A program made the translations under genes and the position numbers. DNA of 64,000 bases from Campylobacter concisus (lineage in GTDB: Bacteria > Campylobacterota > Campylobacteria > Campylobacterales > Campylobacteraceae), in NCBI RefSeq assembly GCF_003048675.2, contig NZ_CP060707.1, positions 1,488,001 through 1,552,000 of the forward strand, written 5' to 3'. The notes beneath the pieces are model-generated. The model had not been told where the DNA came from. It saw only the letters and a list, made by a program, of their open reading frames with translations, and searched no databases. Every line of letters starts with the position of its first letter. Position 1 is the stretch's first letter. Shown here one piece after another: positions 36,849 through 46,437 of this stretch.

Positions 36849-38204
36849 ATGGAGAGTGCAAAAACGCAAAAAAGTCTCTTTGTGAGGCTATTTACCAATC
36901 TCGCCATTTGGGTTGTGATAGGTATAGTTGGCGGTGTTATCGTCGGTATGGTCGCACCTGAGCTTGGCATAGCGAGCAAGCCAGGCATTGATTATTTTAT
37001 AAAAGCCCTTAAAATTTTAATCGGCCCTATCATCTTTTTAACGATCGTTTCAGGCATCGTCGGACTTGAGAGCCTAAAAGATCTTGGCACCATCGGACTT
37101 AAGGCGTTTATCTACTTTGAGATAGTTAGCACGCTTGCTCTTGCTGTTGGTATCATCTTTGGCGAGACGCTTCGTCCAGGACATGGCATGAACCTTGACT
37201 ATACCCAGCTTGACGCCTCAAGTGTGGCTAAATTTACATCTCAAGCTGGAAATATGGACGCAAATAGTGGCTTTTTAGCACACACGCTTCATCTTTTAAG
37301 AGGCGCTGTGCCAGTAGATGACATCTTCCCTTACGTGCATATACTTGATCCATTTATAAAATCAAACACACTTCAAGTGCTTTTCATGGCGATTGTCGTT
37401 GCCATCATGCTTTCGCTACTTGCTCATGATAAAAAGCAAGCTTGTCTAAAACCGCTTGAATTTATCCAACACTACGTCTTAAAGCTTCTTACTTGGCTTA
37501 TGTTATTTAGCCCAGTGGCGGCCTTTTCAGCGATGGCTTACTTGATCGGTAAATTTGGCATCGGAACGCTTCTTGGTATGATGGAGCTTCTTGTCGTTAT
37601 GGCGCTTGCAAGCTGCTTTTTCATCTTTGTCGTGCTTGGCGTCATTTGCTACTTTGCCAAAGTTAATGTCTTTAAATTTATGCGCTTTATCTCAAAAGAG
37701 GTCTTGGTCGTTTTTGCGACAAGCTCGAGCGAAACAGCTCTTGCGCCACTTATGCAAAAGCTAGAAGCAGCTGGTATAAATAGAGGCGCAGTTGGCCTTA
37801 TAATCCCAACTGGCTACTCATTTAACCTTGACTGCACCAACATCTACCTAAGCCTAAGCGTTATCTTCTTAGCGCAAGCATTTAATATCCCACTAACTTT
37901 TGAACATCTAATAAGCATACTAATCGTGCTAATGATCACAAGTAAAGGCGCTGTTGGCGTTACAGGCTCAGGCTTTGTCGTCCTTGCTGGCACACTAAGC
38001 GCACTTCCAAGCACTGGCATACCAGTCGTAACCGTAGCTGTGCTACTTGGCGTTGATAAATTTATGTCAGAGATGCGTGCTGTTGGTAACCTTTGCGGCA
38101 ATGCCGTTGGCTGCATGATCGTATCTATCTGGGACAAAAAGGTTGATATGGAGAAATTTAGATACGCACTAGATCATCCAGACGAATTTCACTTCCACTC
38201 ATAA
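36849..38204 (+). CDS. Dicarboxylate/amino acid:cation symporter (DAACS family)
   Basis: A 451-residue membrane protein of the glutamate/aspartate/C4-dicarboxylate symporter family. Eight transmembrane helices and two re-entrant loops are expected; the serine-rich ATSSSETALAPL loop and the substrate-site SFNLDCTNIYLSLS (family NMDGT form changed to NLDCT) are visible. Import of glutamate, aspartate, fumarate or succinate is likely; which is not decided by sequence. Third in the yebC-cyclophilin operon and just before an Asp/Glu racemase, supporting an acidic amino acid as substrate. Confidence 0.88.
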   Translation: MESAKTQKSLFVRLFTNLAIWVVIGIVGGVIVGMVAPELGIASKPGIDYFIKALKILIGPIIFLTIVSGIVGLESLKDLGTIGLKAFIYFEIVSTLALAVGIIFGETLRPGHGMNLDYTQLDASSVAKFTSQAGNMDANSGFLAHTLHLLRGAVPVDDIFPYVHILDPFIKSNTLQVLFMAIVVAIMLSLLAHDKKQACLKPLEFIQHYVLKLLTWLMLFSPVAAFSAMAYLIGKFGIGTLLGMMELLVVMALASCFFIFVVLGVICYFAKVNVFKFMRFISKEVLVVFATSSSETALAPLMQKLEAAGINRGAVGLIIPTGYSFNLDCTNIYLSLSVIFLAQAFNIPLTFEHLISILIVLMITSKGAVGVTGSGFVVLAGTLSALPSTGIPVVTVAVLLGVDKFMSEMRAVGNLCGNAVGCMIVSIWDKKVDMEKFRYALDHPDEFHFHS

Positions 38205-38215
38205 TAGAGTTTTTT

Positions 38216-38233
38216 AAGGGGCAATCGCCCCTT
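38216..38233 (+). terminator. Rho-independent terminator after symporter
   Basis: AAGGGGC-AATC-GCCCCTT, a 7-bp stem with a T-run (TTTTTA), 11 bases after the stop codon. It ends the yebC-cyclophilin-symporter operon. Confidence 0.8.
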
Positions 38234-38334
38234 TTTATCTTAAATTTACTTCAAAACTTAAAGCGCTTACTCCCTATTTTTACAATACCAAATGAAAATT
38301 TATAAATTTTATTTTTAAATATAGAAACTAATAT

Positions 38335-38340
38335 TATAAT
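38335..38340 (+). promoter_or_regulatory. Sigma-70 -10 box for racemase gene
   Basis: TATAAT in ATATTATAATTATTG, 28 bases before the ATG at 38368, with the strong ribosome-binding site GGAGGAG at 38359-38365. Confidence 0.65.
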
Positions 38341-38367
38341 TATTGAAAATTTTAATTTGGAGGAGCT

Positions 38368-39060
38368 ATGAAGACATTAGGCATCATAGGCGGCATGGGA
38401 CCACTTGCCACGGCTGATTTATACAAAAAGATCATCGATATAACCCCAGCAACTTGCGATCAAGAGCACCTACACATCGTTATCGACTCATACGCGCAGA
38501 TAGAAGATAGGACAAAATTTATCATGGGCGAGGGAGAAAGTCCGCTTCCAAAGCTGATTCAAAGTGCAAAACTTTTAAAAAATGCAGGATGCGAAGCGAT
38601 GCTAATGGCTTGCAACACGGCTCACTACTTTGCTCCAAGTATCGAAAAAGAGGCTGGAGTGAAAATTTTGCACATTGCAAAAGTTACCATAGATGCCTTG
38701 CAAAAGAGATATCCACACGCTAAAAATATCGCTGTTATCGCAACAAGTGGCACAAAAAAAGCAGGCGTTTATGATCAAATTTTAAAAGAGCGCGGGCTAA
38801 AAAGCGTGGATTTTAGCAAAGAGACGCAAGATGTCATCATGGAGTGCATCTACAAGGGCGTCAAAGCTGGCAAACTAGAAGAGTATGTGCCGGTATTTTA
38901 TGAAGTGCTTTCAAACATTGAAGCTGACGTTTATATCGCAGGCTGCACCGAGATACCGATGTTTTTGCCATTTATCAGCAGCGAGTATAAATTTATAGAT
39001 GCGACATTTGAGCTAGCAAAAGCTGGCGTAGAATTTGGACTAGAAAAGAGAGTATTTTGA
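38368..39060 (+). CDS. Aspartate/glutamate racemase family protein
   Basis: A 230-residue cofactor-independent racemase. Both catalytic cysteines are present: MACNTAHYFA near residue 82 and AGCTEIPMF near residue 194. The N-terminus GIIGGMGPLATADLYKK is the aspartate racemase form rather than the MurI form, so it probably interconverts L- and D-aspartate (or glutamate) for catabolism or signalling. It has its own promoter and a perfect terminator, and lies next to the dicarboxylate/amino acid symporter. Confidence 0.85.
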   Translation: MKTLGIIGGMGPLATADLYKKIIDITPATCDQEHLHIVIDSYAQIEDRTKFIMGEGESPLPKLIQSAKLLKNAGCEAMLMACNTAHYFAPSIEKEAGVKILHIAKVTIDALQKRYPHAKNIAVIATSGTKKAGVYDQILKERGLKSVDFSKETQDVIMECIYKGVKAGKLEEYVPVFYEVLSNIEADVYIAGCTEIPMFLPFISSEYKFIDATFELAKAGVEFGLEKRVF

Positions 39061-39062
39061 TT

Positions 39063-39090
39063 AAATTTAGCCAGATACCTGGCTAAATTT
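39063..39090 (+). terminator. Rho-independent terminator after racemase gene
   Basis: AAATTTAGCCAG-ATAC-CTGGCTAAATTT is a perfect 12-bp hairpin beginning 3 bases after the stop, with the T-run TTTTTG. It is the intact member of a series of related hairpins in this spacer. Confidence 0.85.
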
Positions 39091-39503
39091 TTGTTTTAAC
39101 TGCAACTTACACTAAATACAACAGCGACTTTTATAGTAGAAATTTGAGATCAAATTTAGTTGGAGTGTTCTGGCTAAATTTTTGTTCTAACTGCAGATCG
39201 TTTGTATTAATTTTTTTGATATCTGATGGGTGATTTTTAGAGCTTAATAAGTGTGGTTTTATAGCGAGAAGCTTTAGAAAGTCTAGTGAAATTTAGTATT
39301 TTGATTTAAATTTAGCTGGAGTGTTTTGGGTAAATTTTAGTTCTAACTGCAAAGATCACTTATATTAAAATTTCTGATGTCAGGCGATTAAATTTTTCAG
39401 ACTTAGAAAGAGTGGCTTTTGGTTAGAAATTTTAAAAAATCTATTTAAATTTGACCGAGCTGTTTCGCAAAATGTTTTAAATTTTATATTAGAAATTTGA
39501 AAA
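39091..39503. repeat. Decaying tandem copies of the racemase terminator region
   Basis: No gene lies in 39061-39590. Two further hairpins resemble the terminator at 39063-39090: 39152-39181 (AAATTTAG...CTAAATTT with G-U pairs inside) and 39308-39337 (same, with one mismatch). Each is followed by GTT(C/T)TAACTGCA. Before the copy at 39308 stands AGTATTTTGATT (39295-39306), identical to the last bases of the racemase gene and its stop. A weaker trace begins near 39448. The units are 89 and 156 bases apart, so this is an old, drifting duplication of a gene end. Confidence 0.55.
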
Positions 39504-39524
39504 AGAGCTATATTTTATAGCTCT
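39504..39524. terminator. Hairpin terminator in racemase-pckA spacer
   Basis: AGAGCTATA-TTT-TATAGCTCT, a perfect 9-bp stem followed by AAATTTTTT on the plus strand. It can stop plus-strand transcription leaking from the racemase side. Confidence 0.65.
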
Positions 39525-39557
39525 AAATTTTTTACTATTTGATAGTTTAAATTTAAA

Positions 39558-39584
39558 AGCCTTGCAGGATCTTCCCACAAGGCT
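39558..39584 (-). terminator. Terminator of pckA
   Basis: On the minus strand AGCCTTG...CAAGGCT pairs, with an inner GGA/TCC pairing, followed by TTTTAAATTT. It begins six bases after the pckA stop codon. Confidence 0.75.
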
Positions 39585-39590
39585 ATAAAT

Positions 39591-41168
39591 TTAAGCTGTT
39601 GGACCAGCTTTTGCGTACTCAACGCCCTCTTTTACATCTTCGTAGCGTTTGAAATTTTCAACAAACATTTTAGCAAGCTTGTCGCGTGAAATATTGTACT
39701 CAGCTGGGTGTGTCCATGTGTTTATAGGATTTAGCAGTTTTGTCTCTACACCATCAAGCTCTTTTGGGATAGAGAAGTTAAATTTATCAAAATTTTCAAA
39801 TTCGCATTTTGTGATGCTACCATCAAGGATCGCATTTATGCAAGCACGTGTCGCTTTTATGCTCATACGCTTACCAACGCCGTAAGCACCGCCACTCCAG
39901 CCTGTATTTACTAGATAGACATTAACGCCGTGTTTATCGATCTTCTCGCCAAGTAGCTTTGCATAGACGGTTGGGTGAAGTGGCATAAATGGCTCGCCAA
40001 AGCAAGCGCTAAAAGTAGCAACTGGCTCAGTGATACCGCGCTCTGTGCCAGCAACTTTTGCTGTATAGCCACTTAGAAAATAATACATCGCCTGCTCTTT
40101 TGTCAGCTTTGCAACTGGAGGAAGCACGCCAAAAGCATCAGCACTTAAAAAGATGATATTTTTTGGATGGCCAGCGCTTGAGCTTGGCTCGTAGTTGTCG
40201 ATGTGATAGATCGGATAGCTCACGCGTGTGTTTTCAGTCTTTGAGCCATCTTTGTAATCAACCACTCCGTTTTCGTCAGCCACTACGTTTTCAAGTAGCG
40301 CGTCACGCCTGATCGCTGCGTAAATTTCTGGCTCGCTACTTGGATCAAGGTTGATACATTTTGCGTAGCAGCCGCCCTCAAAGTTAAACACGCCATCATC
40401 GTCCCAGCCGTGCTCATCATCGCCTATTAGTTTGCGTTTTGGATCGGTTGAAAGTGTCGTTTTACCAGTGCCAGATAGGCCAAAAAATAGCGCCGTATCG
40501 CCCTTTTCGCCTACATTTGCAGAGCAGTGCATGCTTAGCTTGCCTTCAAGTGGCAACCAGTAGTTCATCATAGAAAAAATGCCCTTTTTCATCTCGCCGC
40601 CATACCATGTGCCACCGATCACTGCGACATTTTCCTCGACATTAAATATGACAAAGACCTCTGAATGTAGTCCGTCAGCCTTGTACTCCTCATTTTTTGT
40701 CTTGCAAGCGTTATATACTACAAAATCAGGCTCAAATTTAGCCAGCTCTGCTTCACTTGGACGGATAAACATATTTTTTACAAAGTGCGCTTGCCACGCT
40801 ACTTCAGTGACGAAGCGGACTGATTTTTGGCTCTTTTTGCTAGCTCCACAAAATGCATCTTGGATAAAAATTTCTTTACCACTTAGCTGATCTTTTGCTT
40901 TTTTAAGAAGCTTGTCAAAAAGCTCTTTTGTGATAGGCTGATTTATCTTGCCCCAAGCGATGTATTTTTGGCTTGGATCTTGCTTGACAAAGTACTTATC
41001 TTTTGGGCTTCTGCCAGTAAAAATTCCAGTATCAACCATAAATGTGCCGTTACTAGAGACTCTGCCTTCGTTGTTCGCCTTTTCAAGCTCAAAAAGCTCG
41101 TCGTAGCTTAGATTGTGATTTATCTTTTTGATCTCTTTTAGACCTAGCTCGTCTAGCTTATTTATCAT
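39591..41168 (-). CDS. pckA: Phosphoenolpyruvate carboxykinase (ATP)
   Basis: A 525-residue ATP-dependent PEPCK that converts oxaloacetate to PEP for gluconeogenesis. The P-loop (kinase-1a) is [14 protein letters not shown], kinase-2 is [10 protein letters not shown], and the oxaloacetate-binding and lid segments (RSPKDKYFV near the N-terminus, ENTRVSYP) are intact. Essential in asaccharolytic Campylobacter, which make sugars from amino and organic acids. It is followed by a terminator and lies 100 bases downstream of pycB. Confidence 0.95.
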   Translation of the reverse strand: MINKLDELGLKEIKKINHNLSYDELFELEKANNEGRVSSNGTFMVDTGIFTGRSPKDKYFVKQDPSQKYIAWGKINQPITKELFDKLLKKAKDQLSGKEIFIQDAFCGASKKSQKSVRFVTEVAWQAHFVKNMFIRPSEAELAKFEPDFVVYNACKTKNEEYKADGLHSEVFVIFNVEENVAVIGGTWYGGEMKKGIFSMMNYWLPLEGKLSMHCSANVGEKGDTALFFGLSGTGKTTLSTDPKRKLIGDDEHGWDDDGVFNFEGGCYAKCINLDPSSEPEIYAAIRRDALLENVVADENGVVDYKDGSKTENTRVSYPIYHIDNYEPSSSAGHPKNIIFLSADAFGVLPPVAKLTKEQAMYYFLSGYTAKVAGTERGITEPVATFSACFGEPFMPLHPTVYAKLLGEKIDKHGVNVYLVNTGWSGGAYGVGKRMSIKATRACINAILDGSITKCEFENFDKFNFSIPKELDGVETKLLNPINTWTHPAEYNISRDKLAKMFVENFKRYEDVKEGVEYAKAGPTA

Positions 41169-41268
41169 GTTGTTTCCTTTAAATTTCGTTTCTTTATAAA
41201 TTTGACCTAAAAGTCATCAAAATGTTAATCAAATTTCGCTTAACACTATCTTTTTAAAAGTGGCAAAT

Positions 41269-43071
41269 TTATTTAAATCTAGCCACCACTTGATTGTTTG
41301 CAACGCTTTGACCTTTACTAACCTCTATAGAGCCTATGATGCCATCTTTTGGGGCTTTGACCTCTATCTCCATCTTCATCGCTTCAAGCACTACTATGGC
41401 CTGACCTTTTTTGACATGATCTCCTACGCTAACTAAAATTTTATGCACAGCGCCTGGCAAGCTTGCAACGATGTCATTTTCTGTTGCGCCTGCTGCTGCA
41501 CTTTTGGCATTTTTTACGCTCTTGCCTTCAACTTCGGTGATTGATTTTACTTGGATGCTGTCGTTAAAACCTTCGCTTACTTCGACATTGTAGCGGCTAC
41601 CATTTACGACGACGCTATATCTGCCGCTTTGAGTTTGTCTGCCCTCATTTGCCTTAGCGTTTGGATCGATCTTTCTTACATTTACTTTGGCTTCGCCTTT
41701 TAAGAACGCGATGCCTTTTTCTTTACAAGCTGCAGCGATAAAGACGTTTTCTTCGGTAACCTTGATCTTATTTTGTTTTAAAATTTCTTTTACATGTGCA
41801 AGTGACTTACTCTCATCTTTATCAGCTATATCAACTGCGTGTTTTGTAGTTGGTTTTAGCCCTAGCTGCTCGCTAGCAAGCTTAATGATCTCTTTATCAG
41901 GTGTAACTGGAGTCTTGCCAAAGTAGCCAAGCACCATTTTGCCGTATCCCTCAGCGATCTTTTTCCACTTGCCAAACATCACGTTGTTAAATGCTTGTTG
42001 GAAGTAAAACTGGCTAACAGGGGTTACTGAAGTGCCGTATCCGCCCTTTTGCACCACCTCGCGCATCGCAAGGATGACCTCTGGGAATTTATCTAATATA
42101 TTGTTATCTCTCATCATCTGGGTATTTGCAGTGAGTGCGCCACCAGGCATCGGTGAAAATGGTATTAGAGGGCTTACTTGCACAGCTTCAGGCGGTAAGA
42201 AATACTCTTTTAAACAATCATTCAAAACGCTCTCGTATTTTAAAATTTTCTCCACGTCAAGTCCGCCAAGATCGTAGTTTTTGCCTTTTACTGCGTGAAG
42301 CATGGTTAGGATATCTGGCTGACTTGTGCCGCCACTTACTGGGCTTGCAGCTAGATCTATGCCATCAACGCCAGCTTCAAGCGCTGCAAGGTAGCAAGCG
42401 ACACTTACGCCAGCGGTTTCATGTGTGTGAAGTCTGATGTGAGTTTTTTCTGGGAGTAGCTTTCTAGCCATTTTTACGGTTTCATAGACCTTTTGTGGGC
42501 TGCTTGTACCACTCGCATCTTTAAAGCAAACGCTGTGATAAGGGATATTTGCATCTAAAATTTCTCTTAAAATTTTCTCATAAAATTTAACGTCATGAGC
42601 TCCCACACAGCCACTAGGCAGATCCATCATAGTAACGACGACTTCGTGTTTTAGCCCATGATGAGCGATCCTCTCGCCTGAATATTTTAAATTTTCAACA
42701 TCATTTAGCGCGTCAAAATTTCTAATGGTAGTGGTTCCATGTTTTTTGAAAAGTTTTGCGTGAAGGTCGATTAGCTCGCGGCTACCAGTATCAAGTGTAA
42801 CGGTATTTACGCCCCTGCTTAGGGTTTGAAGGTTTGCTTTTGGTCCTACGATGCTTCTAAATTTATCCATCATCGCAAAAGCGTCTTCATTTAGGTAAAA
42901 ATAAAGGCTTTGAAATCTCGCTCCTCCGCCAAATTCAAAATGCTCTATGCCAGCCTCTTTGGCTGCTTCAAGCGCGGGCAAAAAGTCGTTCATAAGCACT
43001 CTAGCGCCATAAACCGACTGAAAGCCATCTCTAAAGGTCGTATCCATAACATCGATAAATTTCTTTGCCAT
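41269..43071 (-). CDS. pycB: Pyruvate carboxylase subunit B (biotin carboxyl carrier and transcarboxylase)
   Basis: A 600-residue protein. The N-terminal carboxyltransferase domain starts with MDTTFRDGFQS (metal-binding Asp, Arg) and has the TIM-barrel HTHETAGVSVA site; a conserved carboxylase domain follows; the C-terminus is a biotinyl domain with the target lysine in VLEAMKMEIEV. Together with PycA (elsewhere) it makes oxaloacetate from pyruvate. The same architecture occurs in oxaloacetate decarboxylase alpha; no OadB/G genes are nearby, and the pckA neighbourhood matches C. jejuni pycB. Confidence 0.9.
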   Translation of the reverse strand: MAKKFIDVMDTTFRDGFQSVYGARVLMNDFLPALEAAKEAGIEHFEFGGGARFQSLYFYLNEDAFAMMDKFRSIVGPKANLQTLSRGVNTVTLDTGSRELIDLHAKLFKKHGTTTIRNFDALNDVENLKYSGERIAHHGLKHEVVVTMMDLPSGCVGAHDVKFYEKILREILDANIPYHSVCFKDASGTSSPQKVYETVKMARKLLPEKTHIRLHTHETAGVSVACYLAALEAGVDGIDLAASPVSGGTSQPDILTMLHAVKGKNYDLGGLDVEKILKYESVLNDCLKEYFLPPEAVQVSPLIPFSPMPGGALTANTQMMRDNNILDKFPEVILAMREVVQKGGYGTSVTPVSQFYFQQAFNNVMFGKWKKIAEGYGKMVLGYFGKTPVTPDKEIIKLASEQLGLKPTTKHAVDIADKDESKSLAHVKEILKQNKIKVTEENVFIAAACKEKGIAFLKGEAKVNVRKIDPNAKANEGRQTQSGRYSVVVNGSRYNVEVSEGFNDSIQVKSITEVEGKSVKNAKSAAAGATENDIVASLPGAVHKILVSVGDHVKKGQAIVVLEAMKMEIEVKAPKDGIIGSIEVSKGQSVANNQVVARFK

Positions 43072-43193
43072 ATTTCACCTCATTAAATTTATAAATTTAC
43101 TAAAAAGCGGTCATAAAAAATGGCTAAGTTGGGCAGAAACTCAAATTAGCCATTTTGCTTGCTTTTGGTATTTTACAACCAAAAACTTTTATA

Positions 43194-44582
43194 TCATTTA
43201 AAAAGTGAGAGTAAGAAGTTAAATAATCCGCCGTGGCTCGCATCAAGCATCGGCTTTATCTCCATTAAAAATACGCAGAAAAAGACTAAAACTGCCACTT
43301 GGATGATGATGTAAGGCACCACGCCTTTATAAATAGCAGCTGTTTTTATCTCAGCAGGTGCGACTGATCTTAAGAAAAATAGACTAAAACCAAAAGGCGG
43401 CGTCAAGAATGAAGTTTGTAAATTCATAGCAACTAAGATCGCTAGATAGACTGGGTTTATGCCTAGTTTTGCGGCGATTGGCACCAAGATAGGAAGCACG
43501 ATATATGAAATTTCAACAAAATCTATAAAAAAGCCAAGCACAAAAATAACAGCCATACTAAAGATGATAAAGCCCCACTTCTCGCCTGGTAAATTTGTCA
43601 TGAAATTTTCAACTATCTCATCGCCTCCAGTGTAACTAAAGACCATAGAAAAGGCAGTCGCACCAACAAGTATAGCAAAGACTAGAGCTGTAGTTTTTAC
43701 GCTCTCAGCCAAAGCCTCTTTCATCATAGAAAATGAAAATGTCCTATAAAATATTGCCAAGATGATAGCGCCAACGCAGCCAAATGCTGAACTTTCAGTC
43801 GGTGTAGCGATACCTGCAAAAATGGATCCTAGCACACAAATAACTAGCAAAAGTGGAGGGAAGATCGCAATTAGCGCTCTAACAATCTGCTTAAATTTAC
43901 TAACGCCGCTCTCATCTTTTACGATAGGAGCAACTTCTGGCTTAAGATAAGCAACTATCAAAATATAAACTATATAAACTCCAACTAGCGTGAATCCTGG
44001 CACAATGGCTTGGTGAAAAAGCTCGCCAACTGGCACTGAGAAGATGTCGCCCAAGATGATAAGCACGATAGAAGGCGGGATGATCTGACCAAGAGTGCCA
44101 GCAGCGCATATCGTGCCACATCCTAGGGATTGGTCGTATTTGTACTTTAGCATTACAGGCAAGCTTATAACGCCCATAGCAACAACACTTGCACCTACGA
44201 CGCCAGTTGAAGCAGCCAAAAGCGCGCCAACTAAGATAGTGCTTATCGCGATACCGCCACGAATTTCACCAAATAGCATACCCATGCTCTCAAGTAGTCT
44301 CTCGGCTAGCTTTGACTTTTGAAGCACGACGCCCATAAAGACAAAGAGTGGAACTGCTATGAAAATTCTACTCTCCATGATAGAGAAAATCCTATAAGGC
44401 ATGAAGTTAAACATATCTTTAAATACTTCTATACTGCCAAGTAGTCCATCGCCATCGCTAAGACTTTCTACAACACTACCAACCATGCCAAATATCATCG
44501 CAACTGCACCAAAGGTAAATGCCACTGGAAAGCCAATGCCAAGCATCAATAGCGCGGCTATAAACATTATTAATCCCGCCAT
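43194..44582 (-). CDS. dctM: TRAP transporter large permease (DctM type)
   Basis: A 462-residue membrane protein with about 12 hydrophobic segments, of the TRAP DctM/ion transporter superfamily. Family features seen: the N-terminal GIGFPVAFTFGA, the glycine-rich AASTGVVGASVVAMG loop and the C-terminal TPPFGFSLFFLRS. It forms the sodium-coupled transport channel for organic acids with DctQ. It overlaps dctQ by 13 bases. No DctP binding protein gene is adjacent. Confidence 0.88.
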   Translation of the reverse strand: MAGLIMFIAALLMLGIGFPVAFTFGAVAMIFGMVGSVVESLSDGDGLLGSIEVFKDMFNFMPYRIFSIMESRIFIAVPLFVFMGVVLQKSKLAERLLESMGMLFGEIRGGIAISTILVGALLAASTGVVGASVVAMGVISLPVMLKYKYDQSLGCGTICAAGTLGQIIPPSIVLIILGDIFSVPVGELFHQAIVPGFTLVGVYIVYILIVAYLKPEVAPIVKDESGVSKFKQIVRALIAIFPPLLLVICVLGSIFAGIATPTESSAFGCVGAIILAIFYRTFSFSMMKEALAESVKTTALVFAILVGATAFSMVFSYTGGDEIVENFMTNLPGEKWGFIIFSMAVIFVLGFFIDFVEISYIVLPILVPIAAKLGINPVYLAILVAMNLQTSFLTPPFGFSLFFLRSVAPAEIKTAAIYKGVVPYIIIQVAVLVFFCVFLMEIKPMLDASHGGLFNFLLSLFK

Positions 44583-45091
44583 ATTTTCTCCTTACTAGCT
44601 TTCTTATAGCGATTTAAATTTTTTATAAAAAAGCCGATCGCAAAAAATACAAGCACATAAAATGAAAAAGGGATCATCGCTTTTATGATCCATCTATGGG
44701 TAAGACCGCCTGGATCTGCGCTGGCCTCTGCTGAGCTGTAAGCATCTCCTACAAATCCAAATGATAAATTTGAAACCAAAAGCGCAAATGGTATGACAAA
44801 AAATACAGTGCCAAGCATATTTACAAGAGCTTTATTTCTTTCTGAAAATTTAGCATAAAAGATATCAACTCTAACATGTGCGTCCTCTTTTAGAGCATAG
44901 CTCATGCCAAGTAGAAATATCACAGCAAAAAAGTGCCACTCAAGCTCCTGAAATGCAACGTTGCCGTAAGAGAAAAAGTATCTTGCCACAACGTTAAAAA
45001 ATACGTCTATTATCATCAAAGCCATAATAAACATACAAATGTAGCCGACTATATCACCAGTTTTGTCAAAAAATCTCTCAATCTTATCCAT
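44570..45091 (-). CDS. dctQ: TRAP transporter small permease (DctQ type)
   Basis: A 173-residue protein with four hydrophobic segments and the DctQ signatures VVARYFF (residues about 34-40), FQELEWHFFAVIFLLGMSYAL and HVRVD. It is the small membrane subunit paired with DctM. It overlaps the end of the first NSS gene by 8 bases and dctM by 13, placing it firmly in the same operon. Confidence 0.87.
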   Translation of the reverse strand: MDKIERFFDKTGDIVGYICMFIMALMIIDVFFNVVARYFFSYGNVAFQELEWHFFAVIFLLGMSYALKEDAHVRVDIFYAKFSERNKALVNMLGTVFFVIPFALLVSNLSFGFVGDAYSSAEASADPGGLTHRWIIKAMIPFSFYVLVFFAIGFFIKNLNRYKKASKEKIWRD

Positions 45092-46436
45092 TAAAAACCT
45101 TTAATAGTTCATTTATCATGATGATGAGCACACAAACTGGCGCCACATATCTTAGTAAAAAATACCATGCATTAAATACAAAATCGCTCATATACGGGCT
45201 AAATAGCACATATAAAGCATCTTTTTTCATAAAATATCCAACAAATATCGCTCCGCCGATACCGCTAATTGGTAGCAAGATATTTGAAGCGGTAAAGTCA
45301 AGGAAGTCAAAGAAATTCTTGCCAAAGAGCATAAATTTATCACCAACGTTTTCTATATTTGATAAAAGACATAAAAATCCCAATACAAATATCCCTGCGC
45401 AAACTATGCAAAGCGCTTTTTTCCTACTCATGCCATACTCTCTGATCAAGAAAAAGACAAATGGCTCAACGATGGAGATGGCTGAAGTGATACCAGCAAA
45501 GATAAGTGCAGCAAAAAATGCTACAGCCAAAATTTGACCGATCGCGCCAAGCTTTGCAAATAGCGTTGGCAGCGAGATAAAGACAAGACCTGGTCCTTGA
45601 GATGGAGTAGCGCCAAATTCAAATATAAAGGTAAAAATAACAAGACCTATCATAATAGCAAGCGCGATATTTATGAAGACGATACTAAGCGTTGAAGTGG
45701 CTAAATTTGTATCATCGCTTAGGCTAGCTGAATAAGTAATGATCGCTGCCATACCAAGAGATAGCGTCCAAAATGCAAGGCCAAGAGCAAGCAAGAGTGA
45801 GTTAAATGAAATTTTGCTAAAGTCAGGAATGAGTAAAAACTCGGCTGATTTTGCAAAGCCATCCATCGTTATAGAGTAAAAAAGCATGATCAAAACCATG
45901 ATAAATAAGCTTGGCATCATCCAAACATTTAGCTTCTCTATGCCGCTTTTTACGCCTTTTGACAGGATGAAAAAGCAAGCTGCAAAAGCTATAACAAAGT
46001 AAAGTGTCTGCTCACCAAGGCCATGCGTCAAAAGATCGTTAAATATCGCCTTTGAGCTATCTATATCGCTTGGGAGGCCAGTAAATGAGAGCGTGAAATA
46101 TTTAAAGACCCAGCCGATGATCACGATATAGTAAGATGATATGATAGCTGCCGTGACCATAGCTAAAATTCCAACTAGTTGCCATAAATTTTTATTTTTA
46201 GCTGCTAGCTTTCTAAAAGCATTTACACTGTCGCTCTCGCTAAGCTTGCCGATACTAAGCTCTGCCATAAATATAGGCACACCAACTAGAAAAGTTATCA
46301 AAAGATATAGGATAATAAACGCCGAACCGCCGTTTTCACCAACCATGTATGGAAATTTCCATGCATTGCCAAGTCCGACAGCCGATCCAGCGACTGCTAG
46401 GACATAGCCTATTTTAGAAAATTGTTCTTTTGCCAT
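45084..46436 (-). CDS. Sodium-dependent NSS-family transporter, paralogue 1
   Basis: A 450-residue neurotransmitter:sodium symporter family protein with 11 to 12 transmembrane helices. The conserved first helix has GSAVGLGNAWKFPYMVGENGG, the unwound substrate/sodium site. Bacterial members import amino acids with sodium (LeuT, TnaT, MhsT). It is the third gene of a run of three paralogues and lies just before dctQ (8-base overlap). Substrate unknown. Confidence 0.85.
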   Translation of the reverse strand: MAKEQFSKIGYVLAVAGSAVGLGNAWKFPYMVGENGGSAFIILYLLITFLVGVPIFMAELSIGKLSESDSVNAFRKLAAKNKNLWQLVGILAMVTAAIISSYYIVIIGWVFKYFTLSFTGLPSDIDSSKAIFNDLLTHGLGEQTLYFVIAFAACFFILSKGVKSGIEKLNVWMMPSLFIMVLIMLFYSITMDGFAKSAEFLLIPDFSKISFNSLLLALGLAFWTLSLGMAAIITYSASLSDDTNLATSTLSIVFINIALAIMIGLVIFTFIFEFGATPSQGPGLVFISLPTLFAKLGAIGQILAVAFFAALIFAGITSAISIVEPFVFFLIREYGMSRKKALCIVCAGIFVLGFLCLLSNIENVGDKFMLFGKNFFDFLDFTASNILLPISGIGGAIFVGYFMKKDALYVLFSPYMSDFVFNAWYFLLRYVAPVCVLIIMINELLKVFNG

Positions 46437-46437
46437 A

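Noticed and set aside
41269-43071. Oxaloacetate decarboxylase alpha subunit
   Set aside because: Architecture is the same, but no OadB or OadG genes are near and the pckA neighbourhood points to pyruvate carboxylase subunit B.
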